The notes: generated by a model from the letters alone, not told the origin. Counted from the stretch's first letter, positions 21,485 to 30,070 are shown. The stretch: 45,839 bases of DNA from an uncultured Prevotella sp. (GCA_900314935.1 OMXE01000029.1:1-45839); one strand, 5' to 3'. A program made the numbers and translations.

Positions 21485-23536
21485 TTAATACATGGTTCGC
21501 ATCGCATTGAGTACGGCCAGTACGGTGACACCCACATCAGCAAAGACGGCCATCCACATGGTGCTGAGACCAAAGGTGGCGAGGATGAGTACGGCGATTT
21601 TTACGCCGATGGCGAACCATACGTTCTGTCGGGCAATGGAAAGGGTACGACGGGCGATGCGGATAGCCTGGGCAATCTTAGAGGGTTGATCGTCCATGAG
21701 GACTACGTCGGCTGCTTCAATGGCAGCGTCACTACCCAATCCGCCCATGGCAATACCGATATCAGCACGTGCTAAAACGGGAGCATCATTGATGCCGTCG
21801 CCCACGAAGGCTACCTTTGTGGACTGAGAGGTGAGCTCCTTTTCAACAAAGCTTACTTTATCAGCAGGGAGCAGTTCAGCATGGTATTCAGTGATACCCA
21901 ACGCCTTAGCCACATGGTCGGCCACCTCTTGACGGTCGCCCGTAAGCATCACAGTTCTTTCCACTCCCAACTCCTTCAGCTGTCGGATGGCTTCAGCACT
22001 GTCGTCCTTGATCATGTCGTTGATGACGATATGACCGGCATATTCCCCGTTGATGGCCACATGGATGATGGTTCCAGGATGATGACAGTCGTGCCAGTCA
22101 ACACCCAAACTGTCCATCATCTTCGTGTTTCCCACACTAACGATGTCGTTACCCACCCGGGCCTGAATACCATGTCCGGCGAACTCCTTGATATCACTCA
22201 CCTCGCAATCGTCATGAGCTGCTTCTGGGAAAGCCTCCCGCAGGGCGGCAGCAATGGGGTGAGTAGAGTGATTCTCCACGTGAGCAGCCAAATGCAGGAG
22301 ATGAGAGATGAGAGATGAGAGATGAGAGTCTGCTGCAGTGTTACTACATGACGACTCTCCATGATTCGGATGTACGGTTTCCACGGCGAACTGTCCGTGG
22401 GTGAGGGTACCGGTCTTATCAAAGACCACGGTCTTCACCTTGGCCAGGATATCCATGTAGTTGGCGCCCTTGATGAGAATACCCTTGCGAGAGGCACCGC
22501 CGATACCACCGAAGAAGGTAAGGGGAACACTGATGACCAGTGCGCAGGGACAAGACACAACGAGGAACATCAAGGCACGGTAGAGCCAAGTGGAGAATTG
22601 AGAATTGAAAATTGAGAATTGAAAATTAAATGGGGAAATGGTGATGGCTGCCAATAGTGGGGGCAGGATGGCCAGGGCGAGTGCGGCAAAGACCACGATA
22701 GGCGTATAAATGCGGGCAAAGCGCGTGATGAAGGTCTCGCTCTTCGACTTATGCTCGCTGGCGTTCTCCACCAGATTGATGATCTTTGATACCGTACTCT
22801 CACCAAAGCTCTTGGTGGTGCGCACCTTGATAACTCCCGAGAGGTTGATGCAACCAGAGATCACCTCGTCGCCAACAGTAATGTCGCGCGGCAAGCTCTC
22901 ACCAGTCAGTGCCACCGTGTTAAGGGCTGAATTACCCTCCAGAACCACACCGTCTAACGGAATCTTCTCACCAGGGCGGACCAAGATAATGGAACCCACT
23001 TCCACTTCCTCAGGACGCACATCCTTCACATCCCCCTCCTTTTGGGAGGGGTTAGGGGTGGGCTCCAAGTGCGCCACATCCGGACGTATATCCATCAGAT
23101 GGGCAATGCTCTCACGACTCTTCCCTTCGGCGTAGCCCTCAAACAGCTCGCCCACCTGGAAGAAGAGCATCACGAAGACGGCTTCAGGGAACTGCGTCTC
23201 TGCTCCAGGCAGAAAACCGATGAGCAGGGCACCAATGGTGGCGATGGACATCAGGAAATGCTCGTTGAACCAGTCGCCTTCTACAATTCCTTCGGCTGCC
23301 TCTTTGAGGGTGTCGAAACCTATATATAAATAAGGTACAAGGAAGACCAGCAGCAGTTGCCAGGTGGACAGACTGCTGTATTTCTCAATGAGTACAGCAG
23401 CAACGAGTAAGACGGCAGCAATGACAATGCGTATGATCTTACTTTTCAGCGATCCCTCATGATGATGCTCGTGCTCGTGATGATGCCCATGATGATGCTC
23501 GTGACAGCATTCGTTGTCGTGATGATGATGTGCCAT
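21485..23536 (-). CDS. zinc/cadmium-type P1B heavy-metal ATPase
   Basis: A 683-aa inner-membrane metal exporter. The N-terminus is a His-rich metal-binding tail (about 14 His in the first 27 residues) instead of a folded HMA domain. It has TGES in the actuator domain, the CPC metal motif in SCPCALVIS (Cys329/Cys331), the phosphorylated Asp373 in DKTGT, HP in HSTHPIA, and GDGINDAPVLARADIGIAMG. CPC with the His tail suggests Zn2+/Cd2+/Co2+ rather than Cu+. Three repeat-derived peptides interrupt it: PTPNPSQKEGD in the actuator domain, FNFQFSIFNSQFST before the CPC helix, and DSHLSSLISHLLHL in the nucleotide-binding domain. All keep the frame. Two palindromes upstream look like metal-sensor operators. 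Confidence 0.93.
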   Translation of the reverse strand: MAHHHHDNECCHEHHHGHHHEHEHHHEGSLKSKIIRIVIAAVLLVAAVLIEKYSSLSTWQLLLVFLVPYLYIGFDTLKEAAEGIVEGDWFNEHFLMSIATIGALLIGFLPGAETQFPEAVFVMLFFQVGELFEGYAEGKSRESIAHLMDIRPDVAHLEPTPNPSQKEGDVKDVRPEEVEVGSIILVRPGEKIPLDGVVLEGNSALNTVALTGESLPRDITVGDEVISGCINLSGVIKVRTTKSFGESTVSKIINLVENASEHKSKSETFITRFARIYTPIVVFAALALAILPPLLAAITISPFNFQFSIFNSQFSTWLYRALMFLVVSCPCALVISVPLTFFGGIGGASRKGILIKGANYMDILAKVKTVVFDKTGTLTHGQFAVETVHPNHGESSCSNTAADSHLSSLISHLLHLAAHVENHSTHPIAAALREAFPEAAHDDCEVSDIKEFAGHGIQARVGNDIVSVGNTKMMDSLGVDWHDCHHPGTIIHVAINGEYAGHIVINDMIKDDSAEAIRQLKELGVERTVMLTGDRQEVADHVAKALGITEYHAELLPADKVSFVEKELTSQSTKVAFVGDGINDAPVLARADIGIAMGGLGSDAAIEAADVVLMDDQPSKIAQAIRIARRTLSIARQNVWFAIGVKIAVLILATFGLSTMWMAVFADVGVTVLAVLNAMRTMY
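22298..22328 (-). repeat. heptamer array GAGATGA in frame in the ATPase gene
   Basis: Four perfect 7-bp units plus three bases; it encodes the peptide SHLSSLISHL in the nucleotide-binding domain. The same unit is used in the array at 6485-6540. Confidence 0.9.
22593..22627 (-). repeat. heptamer array GAGAATT/GAAAATT in frame in the ATPase gene
   Basis: Five 7-bp units; encodes FNFQFSIFNSQF just ahead of the transmembrane helix with the CPC motif. It is related to the array at 5707-5741. Confidence 0.9.
23031..23066 (-). repeat. G-rich palindromic element in frame in the ATPase gene
   Basis: Read on the minus strand it matches the second intergenic copy at 723-760 (GGAGCCCACCCCTA...AGGAGGGGGA). 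It encodes EPTPNPSQKEGD within the actuator domain. Confidence 0.9.
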
Positions 23537-23577
23537 ATCTTTTTCCTTTCTTATTGATGTATTTCAAATTACTGCTG

Positions 23578-23648
23578 CAAAGGTACTGCAAAAAAGATGC
23601 AACCCAGTTGCAAAAGACCCAATCGGTTCTTTTTGCAACCAGGTTGCA
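23578..23648 (-). promoter_or_regulatory. ATPase promoter with two TGCAAC palindromic operators
   Basis: A minus-strand -7 box TACCTTTG lies at 23578-23585. Two 15-bp palindromes follow upstream: TGCAACCCAGTTGCA (23598-23612) and TGCAACCAGGTTGCA (23634-23648), 36 bp centre to centre. The first covers the region between -7 and -33. Such paired sites suggest control by a metal sensor (Zur/Fur, ArsR or MerR type); which one is not shown. Confidence 0.7.
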
Positions 23649-23675
23649 TACATGGGATAGACTTATTCTTAATAA

Positions 23676-24143
23676 TTACTTTTTCCAGAAACGTGCGGTG
23701 ATATCCTCAAACTCCCCATTCCCGACATGCTTGTACAGTCGTTGGTTGGTAGTGGGTTTACTCAGCGGTCCGAGGTGTCGGATATACGGTCCGATCTTGA
23801 TATAGTCGAAATCCGCCTTGTTGATGAGCGAAGAGATCACGGTGCGCCCACTGTACCACGCCACCTTAAACTGTGGGTGATCCTCGTGGATATATAACGC
23901 CAGCTGGTTCACCCCCTTCGGGTCACTGTCACCACCCATGAAGGCAATGCAGGTGATGTCGTTACCATATTTCTCCACGAAGGCATCGATGGCATCAGTG
24001 TCTAACGGCAGACCGATATCTTCCCACAGGTAATGACTATGACAACCCGGACAGTGGCACGGACAATTGGAGATATTGATGGCCAGTGTCACCTCGTCAG
24101 GAATCTCCTGGAAGACAATGCCCGTATTGACGTACTTCAGCAT
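23676..24143 (-). CDS. nrdG: anaerobic ribonucleotide reductase activating protein
   Basis: A 155-aa radical-SAM enzyme that installs the glycyl radical on NrdD. The iron-sulfur motif reads CPCHCPGC (C-x3-C-x2-C, about residues 27-34), with INISNCP before it and MGGDSDP as the SAM-binding GGE-like motif. The length matches the family. It lies directly after nrdD, separated only by a heptamer array that runs up to its ATG. Confidence 0.95.
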   Translation of the reverse strand: MLKYVNTGIVFQEIPDEVTLAINISNCPCHCPGCHSHYLWEDIGLPLDTDAIDAFVEKYGNDITCIAFMGGDSDPKGVNQLALYIHEDHPQFKVAWYSGRTVISSLINKADFDYIKIGPYIRHLGPLSKPTTNQRLYKHVGNGEFEDITARFWKK

Positions 24144-24170
24144 TTGGCTGTTAGCTATTAGCTATTGGCT
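24143..24170 (-). repeat. heptamer array filling the nrdD-nrdG gap
   Basis: Four 7-bp units (plus strand TTTGGCT, GTTAGCT, ATTAGCT, ATTGGCT). Its ends touch the nrdD stop and the nrdG start codon, so the array is the entire intergenic spacer. Confidence 0.9.
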
Positions 24171-26266
24171 TACTCAGCGTGGGCATAGAAACGGCGTGCT
24201 GCCTCCTCCTGGCGAGCCTGTGAGAAGTTGCTCACACGCTTCAGGTAACCGATGATGCGCGTCATGTAGTCCACATCCTTTGAATGACAGTGGGGGCACT
24301 CCTTCAGGTAGCGCTTGTCGATATGACCGCACTCGTTACAAACCGTATTGGGGATGTTGAAGGTGAAGTAGTTACAGCCTTCCTTGGCAGCCACCTTCAA
24401 CAAGTGGGCATACTGCTCCTTCGAGAGATGCTCGTCGAGGTTCATGTGCAGGGCGGAACCACCTGTGAGGTGCTCGATATACGGTGCGCCGTGGAGCTTG
24501 AACTTATCAATCACGCTAAGCGACTCGTCCTCCACCACATAGAAATAGCTGTTGTAGCAGTCGCGTGGCACGAAATAGCCGTCCTCACGATCCCACTTAG
24601 CATGCTTCACACCCACGTTCTCTGCCGGAATCATCTCACAGTTGAACATCACATCCTTGGTGCGGTACTGCTTGTTATACTTCTCGATGAGTCCTAAGAT
24701 GCCCTGTACGAAGTGCAAGTAGTCATCGTTCGGTGTGATTTTCAGTCCCATGAACTCAGCAGCCTCCACCAGACCGTTGATACCGATGGTGAGATACTGT
24801 CGTCCGATATTGATATAACCGGCATCGAAGAGCGGCAGCATACCGTGTGCCTGCAGTTCCTTCAGGTTCTCGTTGTAAGCCAGCTGCACCTTGTGGCACA
24901 GGTCGATAACCGTTCCCAGATACTCCAGGTAGTCGATCTTATTGTTCACAGCATACTGGATGCAGCGGTTCAGGTTGATGGTGAGCACGCTCTTGGAACC
25001 TGTTGACACACCACCAGCACCGAGTGTGTAGCTGAAACCATTGTCGGTAATCTCGTTGCGCAGACGGCAGCAAGAGCTGAGCGAGTCGGCATTGTCACTC
25101 ATATAAGTGAAGAACGAGTGTCCTTCTGAATACATCTCTGCGGTGAAGTCGCCCCATTCGGGATCCATGGGCTCGCCCTCCTTGGTGGTGAGCAGTGCCA
25201 TTGTCTCCACGGGGAAGGTGAGGAGTGTCTTGGTGCGCTCCTTGTTGAACCACTTCATGAAACGCTTCTGCAGCCATGACAGACTCTCCCAGTCGGGCTT
25301 AGAGCCATCAGGGAAGTAGAAGTCACCGAAGATGCTCTCAAAGTAGTACTTATCGTAGTAGGCCACGTTCCAGAACACAGCCTGGTAGTTACGGGCACCT
25401 GTAGGCTGGTTGAGTGAATAGACGATCTGCTCGAAATAGTCGGTAATCACCTTGTCGATGGTGCGCTTCTTCAGACTCAGGTCGGCCTGGTCGTTCACGC
25501 GCTTATAATAATCCTGTCCGTATTCCTTGCCGATGAAGTAGTTCATGTACATCAGGAACTCAGGAGTGGCGCAAGCACCAGAGAGCATACTGGAGACCAT
25601 GAAGACCATGTTGACGAAGCCGCCGCAGAAACTCTTCAGGTTGGTAGGTGCTGTGGAGTTACCACCGATGGAGGCCGTACCGCCAATGAGCCAGGGGTAC
25701 ATGGTGATGGAAGCACAGTAGTTGGCCAGACTCGTCTCGTCGTTCTTATAGATAAAGTGGTGTGTCAACTTGTCGATATACTCATCGGCCAGCTGCTTTC
25801 CATACATCTTCTTGATACGGTCGGTGAGCAGGCGGCGGTTCAGTCGGATGAAGTTCGATTTGGGTAACTCTCCAATCAGCGTGGCGATATTTTTGTGCTC
25901 CACGTTTGCATTTGCGTCATACTTTGAACCAGTTGCTGCATTTACCGAATCACAATATTCGGAAAGGAACTGCAGCTTTGCCAAGGTCTCGCGATCCTCG
26001 CTATGAGCCTGACGATAGAGCATGAACGACTTTGCCACTTTATAGTATCCTTCGCGCATCAGAGCCTCTTCTACCTGATTCTGGATATCCTCCACCTTGA
26101 TATCATCCTTCATATCTAAGTGGCTGAGAATCTTAGAGATAGTTCCAAGTTCAGCAGGTTGTTGAACACTGTCGAATGCCTTCACGATGGCATTCATGAT
26201 CTTGTCGAGCGAAAAGCGGTCTTTTGATCCGTCGCGCTTGGTAATGGTAAAGTTCTTGATCTCCAT
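24170..26266 (-). CDS. nrdD: anaerobic ribonucleoside-triphosphate reductase
   Basis: A 698-aa class III reductase making dNTPs without oxygen. An N-terminal ATP-cone (KRDGSKDRFSLDKIMNAIVKAF, residues 10-31) is the allosteric domain. The large barrel carries the usual blocks (GGTASIGGNSTAPTNLKSF; SCCRLRNE). Near the C-terminus are the zinc ribbon CNECGH...CPHC and the glycyl-radical region RIIGYLKRVSNFS, where the Gly becomes the radical. The order nrdD-nrdG is standard. Its long leader contains two hairpin/palindrome sites, implying specific regulation. Confidence 0.96.
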   Translation of the reverse strand: MEIKNFTITKRDGSKDRFSLDKIMNAIVKAFDSVQQPAELGTISKILSHLDMKDDIKVEDIQNQVEEALMREGYYKVAKSFMLYRQAHSEDRETLAKLQFLSEYCDSVNAATGSKYDANANVEHKNIATLIGELPKSNFIRLNRRLLTDRIKKMYGKQLADEYIDKLTHHFIYKNDETSLANYCASITMYPWLIGGTASIGGNSTAPTNLKSFCGGFVNMVFMVSSMLSGACATPEFLMYMNYFIGKEYGQDYYKRVNDQADLSLKKRTIDKVITDYFEQIVYSLNQPTGARNYQAVFWNVAYYDKYYFESIFGDFYFPDGSKPDWESLSWLQKRFMKWFNKERTKTLLTFPVETMALLTTKEGEPMDPEWGDFTAEMYSEGHSFFTYMSDNADSLSSCCRLRNEITDNGFSYTLGAGGVSTGSKSVLTINLNRCIQYAVNNKIDYLEYLGTVIDLCHKVQLAYNENLKELQAHGMLPLFDAGYINIGRQYLTIGINGLVEAAEFMGLKITPNDDYLHFVQGILGLIEKYNKQYRTKDVMFNCEMIPAENVGVKHAKWDREDGYFVPRDCYNSYFYVVEDESLSVIDKFKLHGAPYIEHLTGGSALHMNLDEHLSKEQYAHLLKVAAKEGCNYFTFNIPNTVCNECGHIDKRYLKECPHCHSKDVDYMTRIIGYLKRVSNFSQARQEEAARRFYAHAE

Positions 26267-26311
26267 TGTATGGTCCGTATTTTTAGTTATTGACTTCTTT
26301 ATGCAAGGAAA

Positions 26312-26375
26312 AGTTTTCCGTTTTGGACAACTTTTTGTTTTCTAGACTGAAAAAAGTTTCCCGTTTTGGAAAACT
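26312..26375 (-). promoter_or_regulatory. two 21-bp palindromes in the nrdD leader
   Basis: Plus-strand sites AGTTTTCC-GTTTT-GGACAACT (26312-26332) and AGTTTCCC-GTTTT-GGAAAACT (26355-26375), 43 bp apart. Both have 8-bp arms, with one imperfect pair each, and an identical 5-base centre. They lie between the -7 box and the start codon, so they could be DNA operators or two mRNA hairpins with the loop AAAAC. Confidence 0.75.
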
Positions 26376-26386
26376 CTAACCGCTTG

Positions 26387-26394
26387 CAAAGATA
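26387..26394 (-). promoter_or_regulatory. -7 box for nrdD
   Basis: TATCTTTG on the minus strand. It would give a transcript start near 26380 and a leader of about 110 nt that includes both palindromes. No clear TTTG is seen at -33. Confidence 0.6.
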
Positions 26395-26534
26395 CAAAAA
26401 AATCATTTAAGCCATACAATCCATACATTAAAATTTTCTTAAAAATGAGATTTCTTTCAAGTGGAACATGCTATAGTCGAAAAGTTTTTTTATAAGGTTC
26501 TCCCTCTATTCTTGTTTATATCAGATATTTTTTC

Positions 26535-26542
26535 TATTTTTG
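26535..26542 (+). promoter_or_regulatory. -7 box for the Lrp-family gene
   Basis: TATTTTTG on the plus strand, about 72 nt before the ATG at 26614. A strict TTTG is not found at -33 (CTTG lies at 26511-26514). Confidence 0.5.
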
Positions 26543-26613
26543 CACATCATATAGAAAACCATTCTATATTTTGTAGTTATTACTACCGTTCAGAAAACAT
26601 CAATCAACAGAAG

Positions 26614-27075
26614 ATGGAAATATTAGATGAAACCGATTTGCAGATTTTGAGAACGCTGCAGAAGAATGCGAAGTTGACCACCAAGGAGTTAGCCGATAAA
26701 GTGCACCTGACTCCAACGCCTGTCTTTGAACGACAGAAACGACTGGAGCGTCGCGGCTACATCAAGAAGTATGTGGCTGTACTCGATGCAGATAAGTTAG
26801 GGTTGGGACTACAGGTGTTCTGCAAGGTGAAACTGAAGCAGATCAACCATGAGATTGCCGATGCCTTCACCCGTCGTATTCTTCGTATTCCCGAAGTGAC
26901 GGAGTGCTATAACACGTCAGGTGCGTATGACTATTTATTAAAGGTACGCGCGCGAGACATGAAGCAGTATCAGGACTTCGTGCTCAACAAGTTGGGCGAT
27001 ATCGAGAGTCTGAGTTCCATCGAGAGCACGTTCGTGATGAGTGAAGTGAAACAGGATTATGCCATTAGTATTTAA
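26614..27075 (+). CDS. Lrp/AsnC-family transcriptional regulator
   Basis: A 153-aa regulator. The N-terminal winged HTH (MEILDETDLQILRTLQKNAK ... TPTPVFERQKRLERRGYIKKY) has the canonical Lrp form; the C-terminal RAM domain (about residues 70-145: VFCKVKLKQINHEI ... YNTSGAYDYLLKVRARDM) binds small ligands such as amino acids. ATG 26614 gives the standard start; the in-frame extension upstream covers the promoter. It precedes a GH31 gene by 10 bp, which may be chance or co-transcription. Targets are unknown. Confidence 0.93.
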   Translation: MEILDETDLQILRTLQKNAKLTTKELADKVHLTPTPVFERQKRLERRGYIKKYVAVLDADKLGLGLQVFCKVKLKQINHEIADAFTRRILRIPEVTECYNTSGAYDYLLKVRARDMKQYQDFVLNKLGDIESLSSIESTFVMSEVKQDYAISI

Positions 27076-27085
27076 TTGAATAGTT

Positions 27086-29434
27086 ATGATGAAGAAAAAT
27101 GTATTGACCCTGTTGCTGGTCATGACGAGTCTTGCAGGCTGGTCGCAACAGGTGAAGATTGAGTTTGTAACACCCAGGATTGTTCATGTAGTCAAAGGAC
27201 AACCCACCAAGACCCTTGTGGTGACGGCCAAGAAAGAAGACGTGAAGGTAACGAAGAAGGGAAATGAGCAGTCGAGTGGGGAACTGACGGTACGTCAGGA
27301 TCCCAAGACAGGCAGTTTGACGTTCCTTACTTCCAAAGGACAAGTGCTGTTGCGCGAAAAGAGTCATGATGTGACAAAGGTGCGCCAGACATTCCTGCTC
27401 GACAAGGATGAGGCCATCTACGGACTGGGTACCATTCAGAACGGAAAGATGAACCGTCGTGGTGAGCACAAGCGCATGGAGCAGTCGAACCTGGAGGATT
27501 TCCAGAACGTGCTGCAGAGCATCAAAGGCTGGGGACTCTACTGGGAGAACTATTCGCCCACGCAGTTTGATGATGATGCCAGCGGAATGTCGTTCACCTC
27601 GGAAGTGGGAGAGGGCATCGACTATTATTTCATGTACGGCGGATCGGCCGACGGCGTGATCGCCCAGATGCGCCATCTGACAGGTGATGTGCCGATGTTC
27701 CCGCTCTGGACCTACGGTTTCTGGCAGTCGAAAGAGCGTTACAAGACCGCTGCTGAGACGGAGAGCATTGTGGATAAATATCGTGAACTGCAGGTGCCGC
27801 TCGATGGTATCATACAAGACTGGCAGTACTGGGGAAGTAACTATCTGTGGAACGCCATGGATTTCCTGTCAGAAGACTTCTCCAACGGTCAGCAGCTCAT
27901 CAAGAACGTGCACCAGAAACATGCGCACTTCATGATCTCGATATGGGCCAGCTTCGGTCCGCAGACCCGTCAGTTCCGTGAGCTTGACGAGAAGGGTCTG
28001 CTCATGCCTTTCGAGACGTGGCCGCAGAGTGGTATCTCACATGTTTGGCCGCCTATGAGGGAATACCCCTCGGGCGTGAAGGTATATGATGCCTTCAGTC
28101 AGGAGGCCCGCGATATCTACTGGAAATACCTGAAGAAACTATACGACTATGGTACGGATGCGTGGTGGATGGATTCCACCGATCCCGACTTCTTCAATCC
28201 TCGCGAGTCGGATTACGAGCATCCTGTGACAGGAGGCACCTGGCGTTCCTTGCGCAACGCCTTCCCGTTAGAGACGGTCAGAGGCGTCTATGAAGCACAG
28301 CGCCAAGCTCCCCTCCCTATGGAGGGGCAGGGGGTGGCCAAACGTGTCTTCATCATGACCCGCTCTGCCTTTGCCGGTCAGCAGCACTATGGTTCTAACA
28401 TGTGGAGCGGTGATGTGAACTCATCGTGGGACATGCTGCGCAAGCAGGTACCGGCTGGTCTGAGCTTCTCGCTCACCGGTAATCCTAACTTCAACACCGA
28501 TATCGGTGGCTTCTTCTGCAGTTCCTATAACACCAGAGGTCCTGCCTCTGCGCCCCGCAACCCGCAGTTCCAGGAACTCTACATACGCTGGATGCAATAC
28601 GGACTGTTCTGTCCGGTGTTCCGCAGTCATGGTGCCGACGCGCCCCGTGAGATCTGGCAGTTCGGTAAGAAGGGTGAGCCTGTATATGACGCCATCGAGA
28701 AGATGATCCGTCTGCGCTACCGTCTTATACCTTATTTATATAGTACGGCCTGGCAGGTTACCAGTAATAACGAGAGCTACCTGCGTCCGCTGTTCAGCGA
28801 CTTCGCAACCGACAAGAAGGTGTGGGATATGACCGATGAGTTTATGTTCGGTCGTAGCATCCTGGCCTGTCCGATCCTCGATCCACAATATACGGAGGAG
28901 AAGATTATCCGTACCAATGCCATGACCGGATGGGATAGACAGTCGGCCGTTGACAATTCACAGTTGACAGTTGATTTTACGTCGATGAAGACGGCTACGA
29001 AGTATTTGCCGAAGGGAACTGACTGGTATGACTTCTCCACGGGTAAGCGCTATAAGGGCGGACAGATGGTGAAGCTGACGACCTCCCTACAGGATGTACC
29101 TATGTTTGTACGTGCAGGTAGTATCCTACCTCTGGGTCCTGTGATGCAGTATGTTGGAGAGAAGACGTGGGATGACCTGGAGATCTGTGTCTATCCTGGA
29201 GCCGATGGACAGTTCACGCTTTACGAGGATGAGGGCGACAACTATAACTACGAGAAAGGTGTGTACAGTACGATCACCTTCCAGTGGAACGACCGCACCC
29301 GCACACTCACCATCGGTGCTCGCCAGGGCTCATACCCTGGAATGCTGCAGAAGCGTCAGTTCACCCTTGTACTGCCTGACGGAACCACAAAGACGGTTAG
29401 TTACGATGGTACAGAGGTGGTGGTTAAGCCTTAG
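27086..29434 (+). CDS. glycoside hydrolase family 31 (alpha-glucosidase/alpha-xylosidase type)
   Basis: A 782-aa secreted enzyme with signal peptide MMKKNVLTLLLVMTSLAGWSQ. After an N-terminal beta-sandwich comes a TIM barrel with the GH31 nucleophile in WWMDSTDPD (Asp363) and the acid/base in WSGDVNSSW (Asp443); C-terminal beta domains follow. The family removes alpha-linked glucose or xylose; with GH43, GH127 and an esterase nearby, xyloglucan or arabinoxylan work is plausible. Two repeat-derived peptides are inserted in frame: QAPLPMEGQGVA ahead of the conserved KRVFIMTRSAFAGQQ strand (28305-28338), and AVDNSQLTVDF (28949-28976). Both lie in loops by position. A weak terminator follows. Confidence 0.93.
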   Translation: MMKKNVLTLLLVMTSLAGWSQQVKIEFVTPRIVHVVKGQPTKTLVVTAKKEDVKVTKKGNEQSSGELTVRQDPKTGSLTFLTSKGQVLLREKSHDVTKVRQTFLLDKDEAIYGLGTIQNGKMNRRGEHKRMEQSNLEDFQNVLQSIKGWGLYWENYSPTQFDDDASGMSFTSEVGEGIDYYFMYGGSADGVIAQMRHLTGDVPMFPLWTYGFWQSKERYKTAAETESIVDKYRELQVPLDGIIQDWQYWGSNYLWNAMDFLSEDFSNGQQLIKNVHQKHAHFMISIWASFGPQTRQFRELDEKGLLMPFETWPQSGISHVWPPMREYPSGVKVYDAFSQEARDIYWKYLKKLYDYGTDAWWMDSTDPDFFNPRESDYEHPVTGGTWRSLRNAFPLETVRGVYEAQRQAPLPMEGQGVAKRVFIMTRSAFAGQQHYGSNMWSGDVNSSWDMLRKQVPAGLSFSLTGNPNFNTDIGGFFCSSYNTRGPASAPRNPQFQELYIRWMQYGLFCPVFRSHGADAPREIWQFGKKGEPVYDAIEKMIRLRYRLIPYLYSTAWQVTSNNESYLRPLFSDFATDKKVWDMTDEFMFGRSILACPILDPQYTEEKIIRTNAMTGWDRQSAVDNSQLTVDFTSMKTATKYLPKGTDWYDFSTGKRYKGGQMVKLTTSLQDVPMFVRAGSILPLGPVMQYVGEKTWDDLEICVYPGADGQFTLYEDEGDNYNYEKGVYSTITFQWNDRTRTLTIGARQGSYPGMLQKRQFTLVLPDGTTKTVSYDGTEVVVKP
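28305..28338 (+). repeat. G-rich palindromic element in frame in the GH31 gene
   Basis: The minus-strand reading matches the intergenic copy at 675-711 (GCCACCCCCTGCCCCTCC-ATA-GGGAGGGG). It encodes an insert of about 12 residues (QAPLPMEGQGVA) in the catalytic barrel. Confidence 0.85.
28949..28976 (+). repeat. heptamer array in frame in the GH31 gene
   Basis: Units GTTGACA, ATTCACA, GTTGACA, GTTGATT; related to the CAGTTGA array at 9136. It encodes VDNSQLTVD in a C-terminal domain loop. Confidence 0.8.
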
Positions 29435-29462
29435 TGGAAAGAATGAATCACTGCAAAATAAA

Positions 29463-29487
29463 ACGGGGAGCGAAAAATGCTCCCCGT
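29463..29487 (+). terminator. terminator-like hairpin after GH31
   Basis: The 9-bp stem ACGGGGAGC/GCTCCCCGT with a 7-nt loop is followed by TCTCTTTG, a poor T tract. Confidence 0.65.
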
Positions 29488-29530
29488 TCTCTTTGTATGA
29501 AAGATAACCCAGTTAAGGGTACCGTTTTGA

Positions 29531-30070
29531 TTACTGATAGTATTCGATCTTACGAGACTGCTCCATGTCCTGACCCATCATAGAAGTCTTGCGACTGATC
29601 CAGTTGCCATGATCGTCGAACTTGTAGTCGGTGTAAGGAGTTTCCATCTCCTGTCCCATCATATCCATTGTCATAGATGCGGGAACACCCTTCTCGTTGT
29701 ACTTGTAAACCTGAGTCATAGCACCCTGACCGAAGTCCATTGACTGGCTCTTTACCTTACCGTTCTCCCACTTGTAGGTGGTAACGATCTTCATGTTGCC
29801 CTGAGGAGTCTCAACTGATCTCTCAGCCTTCTGCAGGTAACCGTTGTCGTCATAAACCAGACCACTCATACCCTCAGCTTCCATCTTACCGTCCTGAGAG
29901 AATTTTACAACCTGCTCACCGCGGCCCATCATACCTGCCTGGGTAATAGACTTTACAGGACCAGTAGCCTCATTCAGTTCAACATCGTGGAACTTTGTTT
30001 GTGCCTGCAGAGCGAAAGGTACTGCAAGCAGGGCAAGCATCATACATGCTTTCTTCATAGATTTTTTCAT
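29531..30070 (-). CDS. small secreted protein with YD-like beta repeats
   Basis: A 179-aa exported protein (signal peptide ending FALQAQ). It has short repeated beta units of the kind YDDNGYLQKAE, YKWENGKVKSQSMDF, YKYNEKGVPASMTMD and YKFDDHGNWISRKTSM, which resemble single YD/RHS-type or DUF-like beta-hairpin repeats. It is unusually Met- and Gln-rich in the second half (MTMDMMGQEM, SMMGQDMEQS). Function not recognised; probably periplasmic or surface. It starts at MKKSMKKACM or five residues in. It is convergent with GH31 and divergent from the esterase gene. Confidence 0.75.
   Translation of the reverse strand: MKKSMKKACMMLALLAVPFALQAQTKFHDVELNEATGPVKSITQAGMMGRGEQVVKFSQDGKMEAEGMSGLVYDDNGYLQKAERSVETPQGNMKIVTTYKWENGKVKSQSMDFGQGAMTQVYKYNEKGVPASMTMDMMGQEMETPYTDYKFDDHGNWISRKTSMMGQDMEQSRKIEYYQ

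Noticed and set aside
26312..26375. NrdR boxes before nrdD
   Set aside because: The sites (AGTTTTCC-N5-GGAAAACT) do not resemble the known NrdR box and have a different spacing.
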